DNA from: Ianthella basta
Lineage: Eukaryota; Porifera; Demospongiae; Verongiida; Ianthellidae
NCBI GenBank assembly: GCA_964019415.1
Contig: OZ025871.1
Coordinates: 10,002,756 to 10,066,755 of the forward strand
Reading direction: 5' to 3'
DNA: 64,000 bases
The notes beneath the pieces are model-generated. The model saw only the letters and a list, made by a program, of their open reading frames with translations, made no database searches and was not told where the DNA came from. Shown in pieces: positions 22,415 to 37,400 of this stretch. Numbering within the stretch: position 1 is the stretch's first letter; each line of letters starts with the position of its first letter. A program made the translations under genes and the position numbers.

Positions 22415-25400
22415 CTGTGTTCAAATTGTGAATGGCCATGTGAACGTGTATGAGTAATTTTATGAATGTGCTTACATGTCATTGAATTCATCATGCATAA
22501 CAATAATTATTATGGTACTCTGGCAGTTTATCTTCTTTGATAAAATTGTAATGCACAAAACTACACACAAATGATAGAACTGATGAATCTTATTTTCCAT
22601 GAATTCAATAATATCATACCTCGTTATTTTTCTGTACACTAGCATGGTACTGTGCTGATGGAACCATCCTGCAGTATTCAATAATTTACATAAAACAGAC
22701 AGTAGAATGGTAACTCTATGCATATGGTTATATCATTATACTGCAGGTCAGTATAATTATATGCCCTTCAAGTATTAGCGAGCTAACTAGAGTGGATCCA
22801 AAAGGAATGCATCGAAAATGCATCATGCAGTTATGATCACTGGAGTAGTATACTCACAACTCTGACAGTATGTCCCCCATACACAGAAGTGAGCTGATCG
22901 AGGACCTCCTTATAAATGAAACTGTTGAATGCTGCACGGTGTGCTGATCTCCTCATGAATGCTACTAGTACAATATACCCAATGTACAAGTGCACTACCT
23001 CTCTGTCTTCTGTCTTCTGCATTTTCTGGTTCTGCACCAGATGCAGACTGCAATAGGCACACAAGCTCCCCCAACAGACAGAAACACAGCAACCACAACT
23101 GCCACGATGGTAGCACTGTTGGTTGGTGCCATTGCACTAGGCGGTAAGACGATCTCTGCAGGTATTGGTTTCAAAGTACAAAATGTATGCATGATCCATT
23201 TTCTAAACTGTAGCAAGATTCTTATACATACAGTCACTGAATGCCAGACCTTGCAAACTTTCAATATACCTGTCGCAATGTTTTCCACAAACACCATCAA
23301 CTGATTCCGGTTGGACACCCAGTTGTAATTTGAAGGTGACATCTCTACTACTAGTAAGCTCTGTTCTCCAGCCTTGAAAGATGGCAGACCAGTGACACTT
23401 ATGGTACAAGTGACTTCAGTATCATTCGTCAGAAAGAAACAGCAATGATCTTGTGCAAGTTGGAAACCTATAATGACGTACAAATATGCAGAAACATAGA
23501 AAATATGATATAGCTACATGTATGCATTATGCAAACATCAAAAGTCACATCTAAGATTTGGTTGTGAAATGGGTGTGAAATGGCTTCCTATATGAGTGCT
23601 CAAAGACCACGCCGTGCTATGCAACTGTCTGAACTTTCAAGAACATCCATCAAATCATTATAATTATGACGCATCATAATGTAATCGTGGGCCGATGATC
23701 GACGGCCCGGGATCGCTGTGAGGGAGCGTGCATGCAACGGTCGCGGGTACCTGGGCAACTGCACTGAGCACTAAGGCAATCACAAACTGTGTACAGGCAC
23801 TTATATAGGATACAAGACAACATAACAAAGAAAGACAAAGCGGTGTTCACGGCCTGCGCTACACAAAATACATTCATAGCATGACATAGAATCAACACGT
23901 ACAAAGACAAGTGACAGTCACATGACGAGAAGCCACGCTCAGCACTGTTACAATAATATTGCATATAAAGTCATGTAACATATGTTTATATATACCATTA
24001 CCAAGGAAACCATGTTTTCTCAAGCCTATCATTATATAACTCCTAATTGGAATGGTTTCCTTGGTAACAGTATCAATATTACATATAGTTGCTTCATGGA
24101 ATAGACAATACTAGAGCATATATCCATTTCAACTTACTGTCATTGAGAAGTTTGAAATTTGCACAAGGACATTCCCCTTTGCAAAACGTGGAATCTGTCA
24201 GACTACTTCGCATGATAGACACTTCCAGTTGCACTGATGATTCCTGCCCATTTACGTTAACAATAATTTCTGTTGTCTTCCAGTAGTATTCAGGGACTGC
24301 ATTAATTCAAGGAGGATGCAGTTACCATTGCATTAAACAGTGCAACGACTATAATAACAAACAAAACATGCATGCTAAAATAGTTAGCAGCAAATGGAAA
24401 ATACTAATCAACTGTATGTCAAAGTTAAAATAGTGCAGCTATGCATTGCCTTTATAGACTGAGCAAACATTATACTGCCCTCACCACTGAAGATTGTAAC
24501 ATCTTTCATTTGGATGCAGGAAGAGTTGTCCAATTCTTCCTGACTGAGTGTTACCATTCCTGGGACTATACTGGTTGGCAAGTCCATATTTTTACGTCCA
24601 ATGTCAATGACACATTGTTTTACTGTTTGCATTGGTTGAAATTGGCAGCTTGAGTTTAAGGCTGTATATAGACAATAGACAAAACAAATTTGAACTACCT
24701 TTACCTGTACATATGAATTATAATTATATTATTATTAATTATACTTGAACTGATAATCATAGTTACTTACACACAAGTGTTTCACTGTTATTGAATACAA
24801 GGTTCAGAGTAATAGAAGCTGCATCACAAGCAGGACTGCTCCGGGTTATGTTCACAATCACATCTAAAAAGCTTGCAACTGCAACTGTTGCTTCATCATC
24901 CTCTTCACCAAAGCAGAACTCTTCTTGTACATCTAATTAATGTACAGTCATGCAAGTGATGTATATTATTATGCCAGACATTTCAATGCAAGTAAACACC
25001 AACACAATTTGAGTGTTTTAAAATTTTAATGTAGGCTTGTGGGTTCAACTGCAATGTGCTCAAATACAAGGCATACCTGTAGCTTCAATGCCAATTTTTG
25101 AAATTGTCCCATATATGTAATGCATGCATATGTGTTAACAAATAATGGAATCATATTGGAATCATATATCACTATACCTTCATCTTCAATTGTGATAGAA
25201 GCAAAATGGTGTGAACCTAGTCTGAATCCTTCTCCAGGAACTGCGATAGATGCTGTGAATGTTTCGTCACACTCTGGAACATCATCATTCACCAGTGGAA
25301 TATTCACACTTGCAGCAACTGATCCACTTGTGAAATTAACCAAATAAATGCCACATTGTATGTCATCCATACCTATAGGGAGACGGTTTAGCATTAATTG

Positions 25401-28400
25401 TAAATAGTGAATCAAGTCTTCCATAGTGTAATGATCATTAGGCTAAGTAAAATTATACTTGTTTACTGTCTGGCAGTGATAATTAGATATGGGAGGGAGG
25501 TCCAATTGTAAGTCCATTTTTATATTGGTTAGTGTACGTCATGTGTAACCAGGTACGAACGTTACAGGTGGCTGGTACACAGAGGGGATGGTTGCTTGGT
25601 TAGAGTAACATCGATGGTGTGGCCAGGCAGGGGCAACATGTGGTCAAGGTGACCTGTGGTATCACATGTGGTCAGGGCCACCTGCAGCTGTGGTGCCAGT
25701 TAAGACTTCTCACTTTTCAGGTACATATATATTATTATATTAAGGTAGTAGGTACAGCTAAAAGCTTTCTTTAGGGTACATTACTTTTGCCTATGCAACT
25801 CTCAAACCATAAATCCACCAATGATGATTGTTACAAATGTGATAAACAGGTAAATTTTCCATAATTTGATGCCACTTGTTAATTGATCGATGATTCCCTT
25901 AATGAGATAATCTAAGTGAAAGTGAAAAATTATCACCTTGATTGAAGTCAAGCAACTCCAGGGAAATTCGATCTTCTTCTACCCCCAAAGGCTGAGATGG
26001 ACCAAACCTGGGATATACAATCTATAGACATGAGTGCACAAACCCATGGCAGCAATTTACTAGTTCCATCTCGTTGTGGAGTTATTCTCTATCCCTTTTT
26101 AACTTACGAAAGTTGCGATAACTCGATCACAGAAACGATTTTCCGTAATCGTTGCCATAGGAAACATAATGCTCTACACAATGAAGCAAACCGCGTTTGG
26201 ATCGGTTGTAACGCTTCAGACTAGATAGCTCTGCAACATTTTTAGCACGCACAGTGGTATGCCAGAGTAAGTGCCATTGAAACATTTCGTACTCGCTACC
26301 TAACTTTCAAGCTTTGCAAGTGGAACGATCGCCCACAAGAGGCCGAAGTCTGCTATACTTCCCTCGCCATTGATTTGGAAGGCCAAATAGTTGTGGTTTC
26401 ACACCTCATTTCACACCTGTCATCTTCGAATTCCCTATCCTATGTATAAACATCCCAGCTGCCAGCAGTCAGCAATTACAATTCAGACCATTAACACTTA
26501 GAGTTTGCCACAAATCACCGAATTTTCATTCTTTCATAACTTGTGACAGTGTGAAAGTACAGACTTGGAACTTTCAGTTAAGACTTCTGATGATGAAGAT
26601 ATTTCAACCATGCACAAATGAAGGCCAACTGATTTGGTCACTTTAGCCGTACCTACTATCTTAAGAAGACCTTATCCATTTATGGTTAGGGCTATAAATA
26701 CCATTCAGGTGGCTAGTATACAGATGGGACAGACAGGGATGATAAACAAGTAATAGATTATATTTGGCTTTATGCATAATTATATGTATATATATACTTC
26801 AGTGCATTAGCTTACAATGAGCAGTGCTGTTAGTAATATTCATAGTGATGATGAATTCCTCATCACTGGCAGTACTTGCAGTGACAGTCAAAGTGAGATG
26901 TTCTCCTTCCCTCACTTGAACATATTCTTCTTCCAAAGAAACAATAATCTCATCCTGAATGTAAACATTTGCCTCCCGGATACTTCCCAAACTAATTACA
27001 ACATCATCATATATGTCGGAAGGAGGTGATAGCTGCACAATGAAGTGCTCTGTGCCTTCATTTGAGTTCAGATCTTCAATGATAGGGATTTCTACCACTG
27101 CAGATGTCTGATCGGCTGGGAAGATCCCAACATAGGAACCTGCTTTAAAGTCAAATCCAGCTGCAAAGGGACACATGAGTACCAAATGGCAGCATCAGGC
27201 ACTAAGACATGACAAAAGTGAAGTTGTGTATCCATCCTTCATGACTTCTGCACCAAAACACATACTCACCTGATGCATTTCCACTGCCAAATACAGTATT
27301 CACATGTACTGTATAGTTTGAATAGTTTGAATTTGGAATGGCCCTGCTGGAGTTGAGAGTCAGACTGACACTCCCAACTGACTCATAGACAAGATAGTCT
27401 GACTTACTGAAGGCGCACAGTACTACAGCTGTGTCCTGAATGACAACAGTAGTCGATATGTTTGTGTCATCAGATTCTGACTGTACCGTGGCAGAGAAGC
27501 TCTCCTCATCTTCATCCAACAGGTCAGGATGAATTAGAATCTCCATTATTGCAGTATTTGATCCTTTGTGAAACACTGCTGTGATGTTTTCGTTTCCAGA
27601 AAGTGTGGTATAGTCACTTCCAACTATTATATACAGTGTCATATAAAATTAATACAATTGATGGTGATCATCAAATGCCTGAACAAATACTGTTGTGGGT
27701 TATGATACAAATGTTTAGTACATATTCACTTAGTCGTCATTCCATAGATGTTCATTGAACTTGGCACTTTTATCAGCCATTTATTTGAAGGGTCACCTAG
27801 AGTTTCTCACTTGGTTGCAATGATTCAAAATTTGTTTAAAAACCAAATTGGTTAGAATTAATACTATTCTTTTTATCCTCTAGTTACCTTATGGCTGCAA
27901 ATTTTGTGGTACCTAAAATGGTATTTATAAGATGTGGAATGCTCTTAATGTAGTACAGTATTGACCTGAATTGTGCATGCTTGGGTAGAGCCTCTTATGG
28001 ACTATTTCAGAATTTCAGTAGAAAGCATTCTTTATATAATTCACAGATAAGTACTGAACGTACAGTGCATGACTTCATATGATTTATAAAAGGCACCATA
28101 ATAGTGGATGCCAGGCCAAAGTAATTGTGAAGCGTTTGAGATTGGCATTATGCAACGCAGTCACCCATGAGGGTCTGCTTTGTAGTTGGTAGATCACAAC
28201 GATGGCGCAATAGTGAACAGATGCTTTGGAATTTTGGATACCAAAATAGCAAGTATTACTATTTTGGTATCCAAGGTCCATAGGATATTGAAAAGCTAAA
28301 ACAATGTACTGGGACTATCCAGCATAGATACTGATACCTGCACAACAAATTCAAAAATGATGCAGTGAGACATGCCCTTGTGGTGTGTAGCAATTAATGT

Positions 28401-31400
28401 CAAAAGTATCAGACTAGAAATAATAAAAATTTTCTACAAAAATTGTAAGGATGTAGGGATGGCATAAAAAGAACAGAAACAAGTAAAAGTTATTACACAG
28501 TGGAGCATTAACCATGGTCCCTACATGCAAGAATTTTGCACCTTATAGTCCTACATCCTTGAATGTAGGGACGATGGTTAATGCTCCACTGTATAACAAC
28601 TTTTACTTGTTTCTGTTCTTTTTATGCCATCCCTACATCCTTACAATTTTTGTAGAAAATTTTTATTATTTCTAGTTGCTGTACTTTTTATAGTGGGCAG
28701 CTGAGCTGAAGCAACACACTTAGTCTCAACCATAGGGCATTGGTGCAGGCATTATACCTCATTTCTGTAATCCTGGAGCTCAAGGTGTGGGCTAGCACCT
28801 AGGTTCCGCGGTAACCCAGCGAGAAACGGCGACCGGAAGCCAACCGTGGCGGGGAAATGCACGCACGACCGCGAAAGTCCTTCAAACTGCGCACAAGCTA
28901 ACTGCTGCAACTGCTAACAATGGTACCAGTCACTCCGGTTTCAGCCGGTTTAATTACGTAATTTGAAAATGGCGTCCGTCCCGCTTGGCCAAACAACACG
29001 GCAGGAGTCGTGGCAAGCGCTGTCTTTCGCACTAACTCGCGCCGCCTTCTAACCTATAAAGGAATGCAGCCAGCCAAAAATGGTGCAATATGGTGCAAGA
29101 AATATTTTCCTGGCCCCTCCGGTTCGAGGAGGAGGAGGAGGAGGAGGAGGAGGAGGAGAAGAAGACAAAACGTGGGAAATGTCGAGGGCGCTATCTACGC
29201 GTAGGCGCACCTTCGCTGTGAAGTAAGGTTAGTTATGTGCACCGTTCAGTCCCCGCTTCATCATGGTAAGCTTCGTTTGTCGGTTTTCGGTCTTGTTCAG
29301 GAGTAGCGGGACTTTTCGTTTGTATAAAGTATACAAACAACCACTGCCATCCCTACATAGACAGCACTACCGTGCTGTCTGATATACAAGACAAGAGCTA
29401 CTTTCATTCCCACACCCACCAGTTATCACATGTCCTGCCCTTACCTTTTGCCCCTATCTGTCACTTTCTTCCCGCCCACAGATATAAATTGCCCTGCCTT
29501 GTTTTGTAATTCCATTCACTGATGAGGACCCTTGGGTTAGGGTTGAAACATTTGATTGCACCCCTACAATTGTCCCCGATTTGATTGGCTAAAGTAGTTA
29601 CCAGAGAAAGTGTGTTTGATGTTACCTAGCCGCTCAGAAGTCTTCAAGTCAAAAAGCTACTTTCAGAAGTTTCAAATTAATTCAATTTCAAGAAGTATAC
29701 AATATATCTTGTTAGAAACAATTACAAGGATATACATTAATGCTTACTGAAAATTTACTTACATGTAGCTGACCCATCCTTCAATTGTACCAAAAGAGAA
29801 TACTCTGCTCCAGCAGGTGAGAATGCCATCAGCTCAAGTGTAAGTGCCTGTTGCTCCTCATACTTCACGTATGTGGCAGAAGAGAAATAATATGGATGGG
29901 CTGCATTGAAATTATAAAGAAATCATTCTTCAAATCCATAAATTATATAGTAACTAGAAATCATAAAATGGTAAGGATGTAGGGATGGCATAAAAAGTAC
30001 AGAAACAAGTAAAAGATGCCACACAGCAAAGGCAATGGTCCCTATGAAGAAGCACAAACAATAGGCATGTTGCATTAAAGGGCCACTGACAAGGAAGAAA
30101 TTTCCCAGCAAATAATAGCTTACTATCAACCAACAACTGGTATGGTAGTTATATATGCCAGTAATGCATGCAATAGGGAGAAATTCGACAAGTAACCAAA
30201 TCGGATACATTTTTCTATTGGTGACATAACAAAATAGACCGCTTCCAGAATGTCTTGTGACATCACAAGGGGAACAAAGAAGACATCCAGGCCCAAGAAC
30301 ACGCTAAGAACACACAAGAATACACAAAAAGTATAGGTACAAGTAAAAGTTGTTACACTGCAGAGCATTAACTATGGTTCTTACATTCAAGGATGTGGGA
30401 CTAAGGTGCGACATTCTTGCATGTGGAGCCCATGGTTAATGTTCGATTGTGTAACAACTATTACTTGTATCTGTACTTCTTATGCCATCCCTACATCATT
30501 GCTATTTTGTAGAAAATTGCCCTAATTATTTCATGAAGAATTATGAAGATGACAAAACATGGAAAGTTGAGGTTTTAGGATGGGAGCATGTAGTTTCACT
30601 TGGAAGTAAGGTTAGTGCTGAATGGTATACAACCAACAGTTTGCCATAAGTAGCTTTTGCTGGTTTTTAGCCGTACAAGGTAATAGCGCTAATTTTCATT
30701 TGTATTACAGCATACAAACAACCACCACCATTCGTACATAGACAGCATTACCATGCCCAGTCAAAGTAATTGGACAATTATAGTTTGATTACTTAACAGC
30801 ATCATTGTGTGGCCATTTGAAGTTATGTATGCACGTGGCTAGCCTCAGCCGAAGTTAGCTGGCACGCTGTTTTAAATACATGCATGGTCGTGCATTTCCC
30901 GCCATTATTAATTACAGCCAGTTGGTTTCCAGTCGCCGGTCCTGCATTCTCTTTGGTGGCTTAGTGCAGAAACCAGGTACTTAGCTATTTATTTTAATGT
31001 TTGCCCCAGGGATACAGAAATAAGGTCCAATAACAGCATCAATGTCCTATGGTTGTGGTTTTTAGTATGTAGCTACAGCTTAGCTAGCTACATACTGTTA
31101 ACAGTACAGAAGCTAGAAATAAAGAAAATACTTATTGTCTACAAAATTAGTAAGGGTGTAGGGATGGCTTAAAAGGACAGAAACAAGTAAAGGCTGTTAT
31201 ATACACACTCTGTCAGTGGAGCATTAACCATCGTCCATACAGTCAAGGATGTAGGAACTCCGCGGTGCAACATTCTTGCACTTAGGGACCATGGTTAATG
31301 CTCTTCTGTGCAACAGCCTTTACTTGCTTCTGTCCTTCTTATGCCACCCTACATCCTTACTATTTTTATAGAAAATTTATATTATTTCTAGACTTATTTA

Positions 31401-34400
31401 TATAATAATGCATCTCTACTGCAATTTGTTCCAGATGTTGTCATACTCTTATATAGCAATCAGCACAAGACAAAGCAGTTAACCTGTATTTTATAATCTG
31501 TAACTACCTCAAACTGGTACTCAATTTTATACAGACAGAAAGGATACACATTGAGACACTAAGCTCTCTATAAAGCGTATTTTGGAGTAATATCATAACC
31601 ACCATTGAAGCTCCATTGGCGGCCCGGGGACCTATAATTATTATACACTCCAAGCAAACATTAATTATACGTGAACACATAATTATATACACATATTTAG
31701 GTTGCTCTCAAAACCATCTAGTAATCTTCCAGAATATAATTTCACCACCAAAATACATGTTTGCAAGTAGACAATTAGCAGTTGGGGAGTGAAACACCAA
31801 TTCAATTTGTATACGGTTATTTATTTTTAAGCAGGTATGATGCTTGATGGAAGAACAATTATGGATTTTGCTCATTAAGACTAAAAATCAGACAGCACAG
31901 TTGTGCTGTCGATGTAGGGATGGTGGTCATTGTTTATATGCTGTAATACAAACGAAATGTAGCGCTACTCCTGAACAGAAGTAAGAACTGCCACAAGAAA
32001 CCGCTTACAAGGAAGAGAGGCTGTACAGTATACAGAGCTAACCTTACTTCCACGCTCGACACGCCATTTTATGTTGTTGTCTCCACAAGCTTTAGCCAAG
32101 GTTATTCACCTAATCCTCCTCCAGTTTTAATTCAAATCTTCCACAGCGCAGTCAGATAACTGTTCTAAGGTGAATACAACATAAGCTTTGATTGGCGTTC
32201 GTCTGCATGCCGTTATTGAAGGTCATCTGCGGTTGTGCCATTTGACAGCCATTTGCAATTACTGTGCGGTTTCTTCCTGCCAGCACTTTAGTTAGCTGCG
32301 CGCCACTTCCAGTTTCACTCTACAACTTACATCAGGGGTGTAGGTATGTATGGTGCAACTCTCGTATGTAGGGGCCATACATCTAGACCACCTGTGGTGT
32401 GAGTACAGCTGTATGGTTTAGCTACATAAAGCCAGTATTATTGTTCCTGACAGTGACAGAAAATTGCGTTTATTGAAGTTGCTAGGTGACAAAGCCAGGC
32501 TGGAACTATGAACAATATTTCCTATATAGATCACGTATTTCTTCTGGGGAGGGGGAGGGAGGGGCTATAGCCCCTACCCCCCTGTTTTGCCGCCCTAGCC
32601 TGCATCACAACTATATATATAGCTAACTTTCAGCCTATCCAAACATAGGTAATTGTAATATATACTTGACCCACCTGCCACAGCCTATACCCTAGGCTGC
32701 CCACCCAGACACAACCCACATTGTGCTACACACCCTGCCAAGATTCAGAGAACATCCCTTTATTGCCACTGTTGTTTGGAAAACCAGCCCATGTGTAATT
32801 TGCATTCCATAAAAGTAGAGAAACAAGGGTGTGTATCCAAAAACAAGAGCAGATGTAGAGATGGTGCAGTGTGTACCTGCACGTATGGCCAAAAAACGGT
32901 GCACCCACTTTTGGGCCCTCTCTGTTTGGCACTATACACTGTAAGAACAGTGGTGGTTTCGAGCCACCAGTGGTGGTTCTCAGGGACAAGCAGTGGTTTC
33001 AAACAACCTTTAGTCCCTGAGAAACCACCAATGGCGGTCTGAATCCGACACTGTTTTACAGTGTACACCAACACAAACATTGTACACTTCACTGTCAACA
33101 TTTGTGAAGTTCAAACACCCTATATCCAGGATGCGAGTGGCTTATACAGCGTACAGAGTGCAGTTGTACATGCGCCATGGTGTACACCAGACTGCAAGTT
33201 CTGAGTATTCAGGCTTTCCTCATTAGCACTTCAGTCATGTACATGGATATATGCATGCAACAAAGTGGTATATGTACATGGGAATATATGGCTGGAATGG
33301 GCTCCTGTGGCAGTCCTTGTTATTGCACACTCACAATTGCACTATAATGCACAAGTGGAGAAACAGGGGACGGTAGCAAGACCACAAGCATGGGAAAATG
33401 TTGGCAGATGTAGGGATGGTGAAAACATATTCCAAGTCAGCACATGTTAATGACCTGGGTTTTGTATGGACCGGCCCTCCTCCTTGTTGCATGGACTGGC
33501 TGCCCCCCCTCTTTGCATGGACCAGCCCTCCTCCTTGTTCCTACATTATTTTAGCCAGGTGGTTTTGCCATATACCTTGTAGGTACACACCACACCATCT
33601 CCACATCTGCCCTTGTTTTTGGAGGAAACATTTTACACACCTAATAATTAATAATATTATGCTATGCAATTAGGTAAATTTGAAGTTGCAAGGTATTATA
33701 TATATAACATTACCAGCATTATGAAAACGTTTCACGAGAACATGCACAGTTGGTGTAGTGTCCATATAATGTACACATCCTGTGCATTGTTAATTGTTTC
33801 TTTGTACAGCATATATAATATATATAGAGCCAGCCATGAATTGCACAACTGCACGGGATTGTGCGAGAGCATGCAAAAATATGCAAAGCAAACACAAGTC
33901 TTATCTGCATGTATACTTGTACCATTATTATACAAATATTACATGTTCTTTAAGTTATTATGTATTATATAAGGTCACGTACATACTTCCGAACTTACTG
34001 AGAAGCCTGATGTTCACAGTGCCTTTTGGTGAATTGCTAAATGGTAGCGAATTCAGTCCCCTGCTGAAGGATAACACTACACACTCAAAGACACGAGGCA
34101 ATGTGGAGTTCAATGGGCCAACAGTGAGTTCTAAGGTATTGCTATTCAGACGGGCCCAAGGCACTGTTACTCCTGAGCCACTTATTGCTACAGTCCTGTC
34201 CACTGGCACACGCCAAACTACCATGTAGTACTGGCTAAAACGCTCAATTATCTTCAGAGGACAGGACAGCGTAGATTGCTCCCCTTCTGCCGCAATCAAT
34301 GGTACAGTGTTATCTGGAGGTACAGCTGCAATATGGAAAAGAAGATACTCAGATGATGTTGTCGCTGTCCAGGACATTTTGCATATTACAAACAATGTTG

Positions 34401-37400
34401 GGGAGTATTAAGTTCAAGTTACAAGTCACTCTTATTCTATAAGAACTAGCACATCATTAAGTAGTCTATAGCTAAGATCAACTTTCAAATGATTGCAATG
34501 TTTTGCCCATTTCAGGCTTCATTGTGCAAAGTTGTACAACTGAATATCGACAGGTGATGATAGGCAGAAACAGAAACAGAATTTGTAGGATATATAGAAT
34601 CTGTCAGTAACAGAGTGCATCCGACCAATCAGATAATCCAGTGAATGTTAGAATTGACAATGGAATATACACATGTGTTCAGGCTAGCTTAGACTAAGAA
34701 TTGTCTGTGCTTAACTGTATACCTAGCCTTGGTATGGCAGTTACCATCTCCATTTGGGATTTGTTATATTTATGCTAATGTAGCTATGTATAAGTAGCTA
34801 GACTGGCAAACGTGTATACCCCTACAACTTGTACCTCCCCAACGTAGACAGTGCTACCACACTCTCTCATAATACAGTCAAACCACGGCCAATGGGCAGC
34901 TGTAAAGCTGCAGTATTATCAGTTGTATGTACATGTTACTTAACTTGCAAAATCACAGCAGACCAAATTACTGCAGAAATGGCTTGGGTAAAGATTGCCA
35001 CAGAAGAATTCTCACTACCTGAAGTGCCTTCTAGCACAACTGCCCTGGTGGCAGAACAGAAGAAGTATCTGTTGGATCATTCAATCTGCCTGCTCTCTTT
35101 GAGGATCTTGGCTGTGCATGTGGAGACATTTGTCAGGGTTGCATACAATGGCTGGAGAGTGGACTACAATTATATGAAGACCCCTCCTTTATAGATTGGG
35201 AGGGAGGGGGGGCATGCATACCTACACTTCCCAAATATCAGAGGTTGCTTAGTAAATTCATAAAGCTTAAGTAAACAAACACCTCAGATATGAATGTGTG
35301 TGTTTGAACCACTGGCTTTACATTATAGCCTCTCTCCTAGGCCTAGGGTGTCCTCATTGTGTTCAGGATTGAGGTTAAAATGACATAACAAATATTATGT
35401 TGTTTCTGATGGGGAAATGTCCTGGTGGTGAAAGAACTGAGCCAAGTGCTAATAAGCTCCTTTGTGAACAGATTGTAGCAAATGTGACACTTGCTGAATC
35501 ACAATTGGAGGAAAGACAACAACATTTCAATAGAATGACAAGGAACGTCACATTTTAACCATTAAAATTGCATCCACCACTTACACAATTTACGAAGATC
35601 ATCTGGCTACAATGTCGAATAAAATTGTTCTACCTTGGCATTGTTATTATTCTCCCAAGCTTCAACTTGCATGATCTTAGCCATATTCGTAGTGAACAAA
35701 AGTATGGGTGGTGCATATAACACTTAATACCAGGTGCTAAGCTCTCCCAGGGATTATGCTACCAAATTTCATAAATACCGGAGCTCCGCAGCAATCTAAA
35801 TGTTTAATTTTATGTAGTCTCGCGCACAAGACCCACTGTGCAAGGTTTTGGCAGTATTGTGTAAGCCAACTTGTGCCATAGGCCAGGAATGTAATCATTG
35901 TGTATATAATTGTGGTTAACACTTACAAAATGTTATCCGTAGTGCAGTATTGTGGCGAGTGAGGTGCAGATTGCCTGCATTCACATCGTTTTGCATGTAC
36001 TGCTCATTCTTTATCTGCTTTCAGAGTGTATCCAAGCGAAGTAGGAGCACATCCAACAACATGTTTTGAGTGAGCCAACACCAATGTCTCTAAATTTAGG
36101 CTGACATCATATACCAACTGGCGAATCTGATTAGTCAGTACAGGATCTCGAACTGGACACAAGTCAGTGCATGCAATAACACCAGACCCTCGGGGAGGTC
36201 TGGTGCGTGAGACTGTGTGTTATGTAGCGACACTTGCTATAAAAACCTATAAAAACATTAGCTGTTGAATGCTTTCAGCACTAAGTAATGTTTACTATAG
36301 CACTCTTACCTGAACATAGAACAAACATATTTGTGTAAACAGCTGTGTAGTGATAACTAGATTCATTAGTCATGTGACTTTACCTTACCTAGGCCTTTTA
36401 TGGTGATAGTGCATGACAGTGCCACATGTTGTAGTTGTGCTGTTGAGCTATACTAGTGATTTGAGTGCTAAACGAATCATTGTCAATCTCAAGTTCCAAT
36501 AGGTTATGGTCCCAAGCCACATTCCCCTTGCGCTTTAGACAGTTGTTCTTTGCAGTTGTTCGAGTTTGCAAGGAATGGCAGAAGCTATCAAATCTGTTTC
36601 GATTGTTCCTATCAAAGAATCTAACTATCCCACATGGAAGCTGCAATGTTGCATGGTGCTAATGAAAGAAGGCCTCTGGTCAATTGTCAATGGCACTGAA
36701 CAAGCCCCTGGGGGTGGAGATGAAGAGAAGCTCGCGAAGTTCAGTGCTCGCAGGGACCGAGCAGTAGCACTCATCGTACTGTCCATTGAGCCTTCACTGT
36801 TGTACTTGCTTGGTGATCCAGATGACCCTGTTGCTGTCTGGAAGAAACTGTCTGACCAGTTCCAGAAGAAAACCTGGGCCAACAAGCTACAGCTGTGGAA
36901 GAGGCTATACTCTCTTAAGCTGAGAGAAGGGGATTAGGTACAGGAGCACATTCACAAATTGACTGAGATATTTGCTGAGCTGGCAGTCATCGGTAGCCCA
37001 GTTGAAGAAGAGGACAGGGTTGTCCACTTGTTGGCAAGTATGCCAGAGTCCTATGGTGTCTTAATTACTGCCTTGGAAGCCAACTCCGAAGTTCCAAAGA
37101 TGGAAGTGGTCACGGAGCATCTTCTGCATGAAGAGAGAAAACAGAAAGAGAAGGAAAGCCCAATCAGCAGTTCATCCAAGGCTGTGTCTGTCTCTCGTTC
37201 GAAGAAGGTAGCACCCAAGTGTTTTCATTGTGGAAAACTGGGGCATCTCAAGAAGCAGTGTTGTTTGCTACCTGCTAACCTGGAAGCAGCCAAATGGAGC
37301 AGAAGGAGTCAACCTGAAGCTAACAAGGCATCAGTGGGACAACACTCTGAGGGTGAGTGTGACGCACTTGTGGTTGAACATGTGCTTCAGGCTGGTGCCA

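Larger units (their letters stand above)
28812..30960. repeat. Inverted GC-rich repeat arms surrounding a receptor A exon
   Basis: 28,812-28,905 (cgaccggaagccaaccg, ggggaaatgcacg) is matched in inverse orientation by 30,855-30,955 (cgtgcatttcccgcc, ggtttccagtcgccggtc). Between them lie a (GGA)n tract (29,127-29,160), a Calx-beta exon (29,763-29,900) and a fold-back MITE. Nested insertions have left the exon inside a large inverted repeat. Confidence 0.6.

Noticed and set aside
23672-23948. A possible solo LTR in a receptor A intron (TGTAA...TTACA, about 277 bp)
   Set aside because: The ends suit an LTR but the flanking bases do not form a clear duplication and no relative is visible in the window.
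29515-29570. A second hammerhead-like string (cactgatgaggaccc...ggttgaaacattt)
   Set aside because: CTGATGA and GAAAC are present with a weak stem II, but there is no stem III or cleavage triplet in place. Treated as chance or heavily decayed.
34829-35194. A 121-codon plus-strand open frame in receptor A intron 1
   Set aside because: Starts in a repeat-family trace, has no recognisable domain and lies antisense within an intron.
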